Program-made: the position numbers and the translations under genes | Part shown: piece by piece, positions 6,981-12,358 of the stretch | Layout of the letters: each line of letters starts with the position of its first letter | Position numbering within the stretch: position 1 is the first letter of the stretch | The notes under the pieces: model-generated | What the model saw: the letters and a program-made list of their open reading frames with translations, nothing else | Database searches by the model: none | What the model was told of the DNA's origin: nothing | NCBI GenBank assembly: GCA_934454035.1 | Contig: CAKSFY010000062.1 | Span: 1 to 12,358 of the forward strand | Source: an uncultured Clostridia bacterium | GTDB taxonomy: Bacteria > Bacillota > Clostridia > UBA1381 | Direction of reading: 5' to 3' | Length of the DNA stretch: 12,358 nucleotides

Positions 6981-7352
6981 TTATCTTACCCCGGCTATGC
7001 CGCCCAGAGCACCGAAAGCTAGTGCTGATATAACAGAAGTAAGCAAATGCATATCGGCAGAAAAGGCTTTTTTGACAAGGATTCCGGAAAGAACAATTAT
7101 AAGCATATAAACAGATGCCAGTATAAGCCCGTGCAAAAGTCCGTTTCTGGCAGTGTTTTTTGATACAAACAGAGATGACAAAAAGACGCTTGCCCCAACG
7201 GCAGCCATAACAAAAACCGATAATAAGCTGTCGGAAATTGTAAAGAAATAACAGGCTGCAGCAATTAAAAGCAGCAGAATAAATGTTATTACGAGTGAAA
7301 ATGCGACTCCCTTTGCAATCCCGGGAATATTAATTTTACTTTCTTCAGACAT
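6981..7352 (-). CDS. TIGR04086-like small integral membrane protein
   Basis: A 123-residue, very hydrophobic protein with four likely membrane helices (about 15-37, 43-63, 71-93 and 102-121) and a short charged N-terminus. The layout, length and position directly after yajC fit the TIGR04086 family of Clostridia, whose function is unknown; glycine-rich ends such as GALGGIAGV are usual there. I chose the ATG at 7352 because GGAGGG (complement of 7359-7364) lies 6 bases upstream. The frame stays open to an ATG at 7403, which would add 17 poorly conserved-looking residues and lacks a ribosome binding site. That same Shine-Dalgarno lies in one arm of a long hairpin, described separately. Cotranscription with yajC is likely; a role near the Sec translocon is only a guess from position. 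Confidence 0.75.
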   Translation of the reverse strand: MSEESKINIPGIAKGVAFSLVITFILLLLIAAACYFFTISDSLLSVFVMAAVGASVFLSSLFVSKNTARNGLLHGLILASVYMLIIVLSGILVKKAFSADMHLLTSVISALAFGALGGIAGVR

Positions 7353-7357
7353 AAAAA

Positions 7358-7400
7358 TCCCTCCGTAAATTATATTATAGTTTATAATATTACGGAGGGA
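7358..7400 (-). promoter_or_regulatory. Hairpin burying the TIGR04086-like gene's Shine-Dalgarno; terminator-like
   Basis: TCCCTCCGTAA (7358-7368) and TTACGGAGGGA (7390-7400) pair over 11 bp. ATTATA (7369-7374) with TATAAT (7383-7388) adds 6 bp past a single bulged A, leaving an eight-base loop. On the minus strand the 3' arm contains the GGAGGG that serves the downstream gene, and it is followed by ATTTTTATG. Thus the same element can hide the ribosome binding site and can act as an attenuating terminator. It begins 17 bases past the yajC stop. Confidence 0.7.
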
Positions 7401-7416
7401 CAAAGTTTATTCTTAA

Positions 7417-7842
7417 TTATTCAGCTTTTTCTTCTTCGTCGGGAATGCTTTCAACTTTTTTAGTATCTGCTTTTTTCTCAACCGAGCGAACAGACTGACG
7501 TTCCATTTTTAAAACGGATTTTTCGGTTTGAGTACCGATATTTCCTGTTTCAATAAAAATGAAATCATCTTTGATTTTTACGACTTTGCCGCATATTCCG
7601 CCGATTGTAACAATTTTATCGCCCACAGCGAGTGCATTAATCATAGCCTGAGTTTCTTTTTCTTTCTTTCTTTGGGGACGAATCATAACAAAGTACATAA
7701 TGGCAAAAAGTGCCACCATCATAATTATCGGACCTAAAGAACCCATCACCTGAGCAGCTTGCTCGCCTGCCTGTGCATCTGTTGCCAGTGCATTTGCGGC
7801 ATTTTCAGCAGGAGCCGCCAATACTTTTGCAATTCCAAACAT
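7417..7842 (-). CDS. yajC: Preprotein translocase subunit YajC
   Basis: YajC is a small single-span membrane protein that associates with SecDF and the SecYEG translocon. This 141-residue protein has one membrane helix (about 37-54) followed at once by the family signature MIRPQRKKEKE (53-63). A soluble cytoplasmic domain follows with LAVGDKIVTIGGICGKVVKI (71-90), and the tail is acidic and lysine-rich (about 120-141). The first 35 residues are Ala-rich and longer than in most YajC proteins, with no cleavable signal evident. The start at 7842 is set by AAGGAGAG just upstream; an earlier in-frame ATG at 7866 overlaps that site and is rejected. A strong promoter is visible upstream. Neighbouring secD, secF and tgt, frequent partners elsewhere, are absent from this window. 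Confidence 0.93.
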   Translation of the reverse strand: MFGIAKVLAAPAENAANALATDAQAGEQAAQVMGSLGPIIMMVALFAIMYFVMIRPQRKKEKETQAMINALAVGDKIVTIGGICGKVVKIKDDFIFIETGNIGTQTEKSVLKMERQSVRSVEKKADTKKVESIPDEEEKAE

Positions 7843-7898
7843 AAAATTACTCTCCTTATAAATCAAATTGTTTCGGCCGATAAGCCATTATAGAATTT

Positions 7899-7927
7899 AT
7901 TATACTATATATTGAGAGAAATTTCAA
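7899..7927 (-). promoter_or_regulatory. Sigma-A-type promoter of yajC
   Basis: TTGAAA (complement of 7922-7927) and TATAAT (complement of 7899-7904) with a 17-base spacer on the minus strand, about 57 bases before the yajC start. This is the same -35 and -10 wording as the pta promoter. The 5' leader has no evident structure. Confidence 0.75.
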
Positions 7928-8036
7928 GTTATTTATCAATTTTATTTAATGGCTTTTTATTTTATAAAAAAAGGTTTATTTATTTTCGGAAAAATTTGTA
8001 TATAATGCTGAGAAAAAATAAAATTTTAATTTTAAC

Positions 8037-8065
8037 TTGCCGAATTACGGGAAATGATATAAAAT
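8037..8065 (+). promoter_or_regulatory. Probable promoter of rnr
   Basis: TTGCCG (8037-8042), 17 bases, then TAAAAT (8060-8065), ending 26 bases before the rnr ATG. The -35 box is a weak match but the spacing is ideal. A TATAAT at about 8001-8006 is an alternative -10 with no fitting -35. The region between the divergent yajC and rnr starts (7843-8091) is very AT-rich and holds no gene. Confidence 0.5.
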
Positions 8066-8091
8066 ATAAGTATATAAAGGAGAACTAATTT

Positions 8092-10296
8092 ATGGACAGA
8101 AAAGAAAGAGTTTTGGCATATATAAAAAGCAAAGAATATTTGCCGTTAAAGCTGGAGGAACTGGCGGCAGTTCTCGGCGTCCCCGGTGAAGATATAGGCG
8201 AGTTGGAAAAAATTCTTTCCGAGCTTTGCAGTGAGGGAAGAATTTTTAAAACAAAGAGAAAAAGATACGAACCCGACAACAGTGAAAAAAAGGTTGTCGG
8301 GACATTGTCGTGCAGTGCGTACGGTTTTTTCGGCTTTGTTGATTCGGAGGACGGCAGCAGCTTATATATTAAAGGTGAGCGGCTCGGAGGGGCTCTTGAC
8401 GGTGATAAGGTATCGGCTGCGGTTGATTTTGTCGATTCGGTAAGTAAAAGGGCAGTGGGACATGTAGTTAAAATTTTGGAGCATGCAAATACTTCTGTTT
8501 GCGGAGTAGTTAAGAGGAAAAAGAAGAATTATTTTTCTGTTTATCCCGATTCGAGAAAACTTTATACTCATGTGCATGTGAAAGAAGCGGATTTGCTAGG
8601 GGCAAAGATCGGAGACCGTGTAGTTGTCGAAGTAACAAAGTTTTTGCCTGATGAAATTTGGGGAATTGTCAAAAAAAATCTTGGCAGCGAAAATGAAATA
8701 AAGAGCGGTATTGAATCCATTCTTTTTTCGGAGGGGATAACTGAGGAGTTTCCGCCGGAGGCATTAAACGAAGCGGAAGCAATACCGGATAAAGTAACTT
8801 TTGATGGCGGCAGAACGGATTTAAGAGATTTGCTTACAATAACGATTGACGGAGAAAACGCAAGAGACTTTGACGACGCGGTATCACTGGAAATGTGTGA
8901 AAACGGAAATTACAGACTTGGTGTGCATATTGCCGATGTGAGCGCTTATGTGAAAGAAGGCAGCGCTCTTGACAAAGAAGCGTTCAGACGCGGAACAAGC
9001 GTGTACATTCCGGACAGAGTTATACCAATGCTCCCCGAAAAGCTTTCAAATGGGATATGCAGCCTGAATCCTCATGAGGACAGGCTTACACTGTCTGTAA
9101 TCATGGAAATTTCAACAAGCGGAAATGTTGTGTCGCATGAGCTTTGCGAGAGTATTATTCACTCTAAAGAACGTATGACCTATACCGATGTTGCAGCTCT
9201 TTTGGATAAGCCACCGGCAGACCTTTTAAAAAAATACGGTTATCTTCTGCAGACGCTTAATCTAATGAAAGAGCTTTCGGATATATTGCGAAAGAAAAGA
9301 GCAGAGAGGGGCAGCATTGATTTTGATTTCCCCGAAACCGATATTGTTGTAAACGATTTGGGTGAACCTACTGATATTCGCCCGGCAGAACGAGAGGTAT
9401 CGCATAAGATTATTGAGGATTTTATGCTTTGTGCTAATGAAACGGTGGCGGAATATGCATTTTGGTCGGAAATACCGTTTGTGTACAGAGTTCATGAACC
9501 GCCAAGCTTTGAAAGTATGTGCGATTTTCAAAAGTTCATTTCTGCTTTTGGCTTGGGCATAAAAGAGAAATTTTCCGAAACAGAGCCGATTCACCCGAAA
9601 GCGTTGAGCCAAGTACTTGAAAAAATCAAAGGCATGGACGAGGAACATATGATATCTGTCTATACTCTGCGCTCGCTGATGAAAGCGGAATATAAGGCTG
9701 AAAACCTGGGACATTTCGGGCTTGCCGCAAAATACTACTGTCATTTTACATCTCCGATTCGCCGTTATCCGGATTTAGCCATACACAGAATACTGAAAGA
9801 TTTTATCAAAGGCAATAGCCTTGATAAATATGTTTTGTTTGCGGAAAAAGCGGCAAAACATTCGAGTGAGACCGAACGCATGGCGCAGGAGACAGAAAGA
9901 AAGGCTGAAGATTATTTAAAGGCTTATTATATGTCACAGTATATAGGATATATATTTGATGCCAAGGTATCATCAATTACCGAGTTTGGAATTTTTGCAG
10001 AGCTTGAAAATACCGTCGAGGGACTAATCCGGGTAGAAAATATAAAAGATGATTATTATATTTTTGATTCGGAAGCACGTACTTTGACAGGAAGAGACAA
10101 CAAGAAAGTATATAAAATAGGCGACTGCATCGAAATTGCGGTAGCAAACTGCGACCAGATGCTGGGCCGGATAGATTTTATCCCTGCAGAGGATGCTGAT
10201 ATGAGCGATATTGACCGCTTTCAAAAAAGGGAGTATAAGGCGAAAAGAGAACGCAGAAAAAAGATTAATAATGCAAGGAGGAGACGCAGAAGATGA
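8092..10296 (+). CDS. rnr: Ribonuclease R (3'-5' exoribonuclease, RNB family)
   Basis: RNase R degrades RNA from the 3' end, including structured RNA, and takes part in rRNA quality control and tmRNA-linked decay. The 734 residues show the family order: an N-terminal winged-helix domain (about 1-60), cold-shock-like OB domains (about 65-195), the RNB catalytic domain (about 240-570), an S1 domain (about 618-705) and a basic tail ending in six arginines. The active site TIDGENARDFDDA (251-263) has the four aspartates D253, D259, D261 and D262, which line up with D272, D278, D280 and D281 of the E. coli enzyme. GVHIADVSAYV (277-287) and HFTSPIRRYPDLAIHR (in the RNB C-terminal half) are also characteristic. 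AAAGGAGAA precedes ATG 8092. In many Firmicutes smpB follows rnr; here a methyltransferase gene follows with an ATGA overlap. Confidence 0.97.
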   Translation: MDRKERVLAYIKSKEYLPLKLEELAAVLGVPGEDIGELEKILSELCSEGRIFKTKRKRYEPDNSEKKVVGTLSCSAYGFFGFVDSEDGSSLYIKGERLGGALDGDKVSAAVDFVDSVSKRAVGHVVKILEHANTSVCGVVKRKKKNYFSVYPDSRKLYTHVHVKEADLLGAKIGDRVVVEVTKFLPDEIWGIVKKNLGSENEIKSGIESILFSEGITEEFPPEALNEAEAIPDKVTFDGGRTDLRDLLTITIDGENARDFDDAVSLEMCENGNYRLGVHIADVSAYVKEGSALDKEAFRRGTSVYIPDRVIPMLPEKLSNGICSLNPHEDRLTLSVIMEISTSGNVVSHELCESIIHSKERMTYTDVAALLDKPPADLLKKYGYLLQTLNLMKELSDILRKKRAERGSIDFDFPETDIVVNDLGEPTDIRPAEREVSHKIIEDFMLCANETVAEYAFWSEIPFVYRVHEPPSFESMCDFQKFISAFGLGIKEKFSETEPIHPKALSQVLEKIKGMDEEHMISVYTLRSLMKAEYKAENLGHFGLAAKYYCHFTSPIRRYPDLAIHRILKDFIKGNSLDKYVLFAEKAAKHSSETERMAQETERKAEDYLKAYYMSQYIGYIFDAKVSSITEFGIFAELENTVEGLIRVENIKDDYYIFDSEARTLTGRDNKKVYKIGDCIEIAVANCDQMLGRIDFIPAEDADMSDIDRFQKREYKAKRERRKKINNARRRRRR

Positions 10297-11432
10297 CAGA
10301 TAAGCTTGAATTGATTGTTCCGACATTGTTCGGTACGGAGGCATTTGTGGTGCGTGAACTTAAAAAACTGGGATACGATGAAATAACCGTGGAGGACGGA
10401 AGAGTGACCTTTACGGGAGACAGTTCGGCAATTTGCAGAGCAAATATGTGGCTTCGCTGCGGCGAAAGGGTTTTGATAAAGGTCGGCGAGTTTAAAGCAC
10501 TTTCCTTTGACGAATTATTTGAGGGGACAAAGGCAATCGACTGGAGCAGATTTATTCCCAAGGACGGAGCCTTTCCGGTTAAAGGGTATTGCTTGAAATC
10601 ACAGCTTGCAAGCATGAGAGATTGCCAGGCAATCATAAAAAAAGCGGTTGCCGATTCTTTGTCGGAAAAGTACGGAATCGAATGGCTTTCAGAAGAAGCG
10701 GAGGTTTATCAGATTCAGTTTTCTGTACTTAAAGACAGAGTTACTCTTATGATAGACACTTCCGGCGACGGACTGCATAAGAGAGGTTACCGCCGAATTG
10801 CAAATGCAGCACCGCTTAAAGAAACCATTGCCGCGTCAATGATTATGATGAGTTATTGGAAGTTTGAATATCCGCTCTGCGACCCTTTTTGCGGCTCCGG
10901 CACGATACCGATTGAAGCAGCAATGTTCAAGAGAAATATTGCACCGGGACTTACAAGGAGTTTTTCGGCGCAAAGCTTCAGATTTATTGATGCTTCTCTT
11001 TGGAACGAAGCAAAAAATGAAGCGCAGGCATTAAGGCGAAGTCTGCCGCTTGAAATACATGCTTCGGACATAGATTCGCCTACTGTTGAAATAGCAAAAG
11101 AAAATGCAAAGCTTGCCGGTGTTGATGACGCTGTTGAGTTTTCGGTTGCTGCGGCACAGGACTTTAAATCGGAAACACCGTACGGTTCGGTCATATGCAA
11201 TCCTCCTTATGGAGAACGTCTGGGGGATAAGGCAGAATGTGAAAAGCTTTATGCCAAAATCGGCAAAAGCTTTTCACGTTTGCCGGACTGGTCGTATTTC
11301 ATAATAGCCTCGAATGAAAATTTTGAAGAATTATTCGGAAAAAAAGCCGATAAAAAAAGAAAGCTCTATAACGGGATGATAAAATGTAATATTTATCAGT
11401 ATTTTGGTAAAAGACCGCCGAAGGGGATGTAA
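10293..11432 (+). CDS. THUMP-domain class I SAM-dependent RNA methyltransferase (YpsC/RlmL-type)
   Basis: This probably methylates guanine N2 in 23S rRNA, as does the RlmL half of E. coli RlmKL (m2G2445); the site is inferred from family, not shown. The 379 residues hold an N-terminal ferredoxin-like and THUMP RNA-binding region (about 1-157) and a Rossmann-fold UPF0020 methyltransferase domain. SAM motif I is DPFCGSGTIPIEAA (197-210), the acidic motif II region is HASDID (256-261), and the catalytic motif IV is NPPYGERLG (303-311). LHKRGYR (161-167) before motif I is also typical. There is no RlmK domain, as usual in Firmicutes. Its ATG overlaps the rnr TGA (ATGA) and AAGGAGGAG lies upstream inside rnr, so translation is likely coupled. 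The same family also includes DNA-methylase mis-annotations; the THUMP domain argues for RNA. Confidence 0.93.
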   Translation: MTDKLELIVPTLFGTEAFVVRELKKLGYDEITVEDGRVTFTGDSSAICRANMWLRCGERVLIKVGEFKALSFDELFEGTKAIDWSRFIPKDGAFPVKGYCLKSQLASMRDCQAIIKKAVADSLSEKYGIEWLSEEAEVYQIQFSVLKDRVTLMIDTSGDGLHKRGYRRIANAAPLKETIAASMIMMSYWKFEYPLCDPFCGSGTIPIEAAMFKRNIAPGLTRSFSAQSFRFIDASLWNEAKNEAQALRRSLPLEIHASDIDSPTVEIAKENAKLAGVDDAVEFSVAAAQDFKSETPYGSVICNPPYGERLGDKAECEKLYAKIGKSFSRLPDWSYFIIASNENFEELFGKKADKKRKLYNGMIKCNIYQYFGKRPPKGM

Positions 11433-11446
11433 AAAAAGTCCGGAAC

Positions 11447-11560
11447 GCAAGAAAAGAATAGAAAAGCACATATTACAGAAAATATAATTGTTTTAGTCTG
11501 AACATTTGTATGTAGAAAAATTTAAAAAATGATTTTTCATAAAATTATTTCTTTTCTTGC
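11447..11560. repeat. 12-bp perfect inverted repeat enclosing 90 bases
   Basis: GCAAGAAAAGAA (11447-11458) and TTCTTTTCTTGC (11549-11560) are exact reverse complements. The enclosed sequence is AT-rich and has no open reading frame or further strong stem. It begins 14 bases after the methyltransferase stop codon and abuts the three-way-junction element. It may be the closing helix of an RNA or the ends of a small mobile remnant; I see no target-site duplication. Confidence 0.55.
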
Positions 11561-11564
11561 TATC

Positions 11565-11639
11565 AACAAACTTCGCCACTCAGTGTACGCGAGTACACTG
11601 CCCGAGTATCCCAAAGCTAAAGCTTTGGCTCAGTTTGTT
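11565..11639. repeat. Compact nested-palindrome element with three-way-junction fold
   Basis: AACAAACT (11565-11572) pairs with AGTTTGTT (11632-11639) as an outer stem. Inside are two perfect hairpins: CAGTGTAC-GCGA-GTACACTG (11581-11600, a GNRA tetraloop) and CCAAAGC-TAAA-GCTTTGG (11611-11628). Every stem is perfect. It is noticeably more GC-rich than its surroundings. On either strand it would fold as a three-way junction. It could be a dispersed REP/MITE-like intergenic repeat or a structured RNA; there is only one copy in this window, so I cannot show that it repeats. Confidence 0.6.
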
Positions 11640-11667
11640 AATTCCGAAGCATTTTTTCCTATCCCCT

Positions 11668-11702
11668 AAAAAGGAGGTGTACTTTTTTTACACCGCCTTT
11701 TT
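11668..11702. terminator. Bidirectional terminator for the methyltransferase and hybrid kinase genes
   Basis: AAAAAGGAGGTGTA (11668-11681) pairs with TACACCGCCTTTTT (11689-11702, read as the other arm) with one A-G mismatch and a 7-base loop. T-rich runs follow on both strands. The arm at 11688-11702 is also the last codons and stop codon of the minus-strand gene, so that gene's coding end lies inside the terminator. It is also the only terminator seen for rnr and the methyltransferase gene. Confidence 0.8.
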
Positions 11703-12358
11703 ATTTAAATTATTAATTGTTCTTTCCAGCAATGTCATATCAATCGGCTTGGGGATATGGGCATCCATGCCTGCAGACAGGCAGTTTTGAACATCTTCCG
11801 AAAACGCATTTGCGGTCATTGCAATAATCGGAATGGTTTTTCCGAGCGGATTATCGCCGCTGCGGATTGCACGGGTAGCTTCATATCCGTTCATGACAGG
11901 CATTTGTACATCCATAAGAATAACATCATAATCCCCGGGTTTAGCATCGGCAAAAGCATCTACAAGCGACTTTCCGTCATTATATATTGTGCAGGTTGCG
12001 CCGTTTATATTTAAAAGAGCCTGCAGAATTTCGGCGTTGAGTTCATTGTCTTCTGCACAGAGAAATCTCATATTATGGAACCTAGGTGTGTTTTCTGTAT
12101 TATTTGCGTTGGTGCTTTTTTTAATCTTTTCCGTTTCGCGGATAAGGTTCTGTACAAAAAACGGACGCGGAATAAAGCCGTCAATATCGTGCCGGGCAAT
12201 AATAGAATGTGCACTTTCGGATGCGGCGTAGTCGGTGCAGTAAATCAGCACGTTATTTTTTGCGGCATTTCTTAAACTATTGACGGTATCGGATAATGCG
12301 GCATTTTCCAAATACCCTGATAGTATAATAATATCGACATCTTCCTTACCGAGAAGCT
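11688..12358 (-). CDS. Hybrid sensor histidine kinase or multi-receiver protein, C-terminal part
   Basis: The frame runs open from the window edge for 222 residues to TAA at 11688-11690, so the 5' part is missing; a TTG at 12311 should not be taken as the start. The C-terminal domain is a full receiver (REC). It has the acidic pair in MRFLCAEDNELNAEIL, the phosphoacceptor Asp in VILMDVQMPVMNGYEA, the conserved Thr/Ala in PIIAMTANAF and the Lys in HIPKPID. Ahead of it is the end of another, more divergent REC-like domain (DVDIIILSGY, then GFIPRPFFVQNL), with an Asn-rich linker between. Two tandem receivers with the MDVQMPVMNG wording are typical of large hybrid histidine kinases of Clostridia. 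The kinase domain itself is out of view, so a stand-alone response regulator cannot be excluded. Confidence 0.88.
   Translation of the reverse strand, partial: LLGKEDVDIIILSGYLENAALSDTVNSLRNAAKNNVLIYCTDYAASESAHSIIARHDIDGFIPRPFFVQNLIRETEKIKKSTNANNTENTPRFHNMRFLCAEDNELNAEILQALLNINGATCTIYNDGKSLVDAFADAKPGDYDVILMDVQMPVMNGYEATRAIRSGDNPLGKTIPIIAMTANAFSEDVQNCLSAGMDAHIPKPIDMTLLERTINNLNKKAV

Noticed and set aside
7951..7975. AT hairpin CTTTTT...AAAAAG between yajC and rnr as a terminator
   Set aside because: It lacks GC pairs and lies upstream of both divergent genes, where no transcript needs to end.
9262..9744. Minus-strand 160-codon open frame inside rnr
   Set aside because: It overlaps the conserved RNB domain codons on the other strand and its protein is Cys/Phe/His-rich without family features; a shadow.
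11565..11639. CRISPR repeat or tRNA-like element
   Set aside because: There is no repeated unit with spacers in the window, and the arms and loops lack tRNA features such as a TTCGA-type T-loop or an anticodon arm of the right size.
12309..12311. TTG as start codon of a 207-residue receiver protein
   Set aside because: The frame is open to the window edge and the upstream residues (DVDIIILSGY) continue a receiver-like domain, so the gene is truncated by the window, not starting here.

Overview
The window looks like ordinary chromosome from an AT-rich, low-GC Gram-positive anaerobe, most likely a member of the class Clostridia. This rests on AT-rich intergenic DNA, strong AGGAGG-like ribosome binding sites, a PcrA-type helicase with the Firmicute C-terminal domain, a short (332 aa) Pta paired with AckA, a DUF4830-type protein and a TIGR04086-type membrane protein beside yajC. 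The genus cannot be fixed from sequence alone.

Left block, plus strand (1-4358): the last 32 codons of an M23 (LytM-type) peptidase, an unassigned RNA-like hairpin, an S41 carboxyl-terminal processing protease with a PDZ domain, the UvrD-family helicase pcrA, a small Dabb-type protein, and a membrane-anchored DUF4830-like protein. A long symmetrical bidirectional terminator (4373-4420) closes this block against the convergent next one.

Centre, minus strand (7842 back to 4430): yajC and a TIGR04086-like four-helix membrane protein form one unit with a clear sigma-A promoter. Next comes a structured, terminator-ended region (6790-6966). Then pta-ackA follows with its own TTGAAA-N17-TATAAT promoter. 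Pta and AckA convert acetyl-CoA to acetate and ATP, which points to fermentative energy metabolism.

Right block: rnr (RNase R) and a THUMP-domain 23S rRNA methyltransferase of the YpsC/RlmL type run on the plus strand, overlapping by ATGA. A 255-base intergenic region follows, dense in inverted repeats, including an apparent three-way-junction fold with a GCGA tetraloop. A bidirectional terminator lies at its end. The window closes with the 3' part of a minus-strand hybrid sensor kinase carrying two receiver domains.

I see no CRISPR array, phage, transposase, toxin-antitoxin or defence genes, and no rRNA or tRNA. The genes are housekeeping and, as far as I can tell, known families. The most interesting signals are non-coding: (a) a hairpin between yajC and the TIGR04086 gene that buries the second gene's Shine-Dalgarno and resembles a terminator, (b) the folded region before pta, with a possible antiterminator pairing, (c) the inverted-repeat cluster after the methyltransferase gene, and (d) the hairpin between the two peptidase genes. 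All are inferences from base-pairing by eye and none matches an RNA family I recognise.
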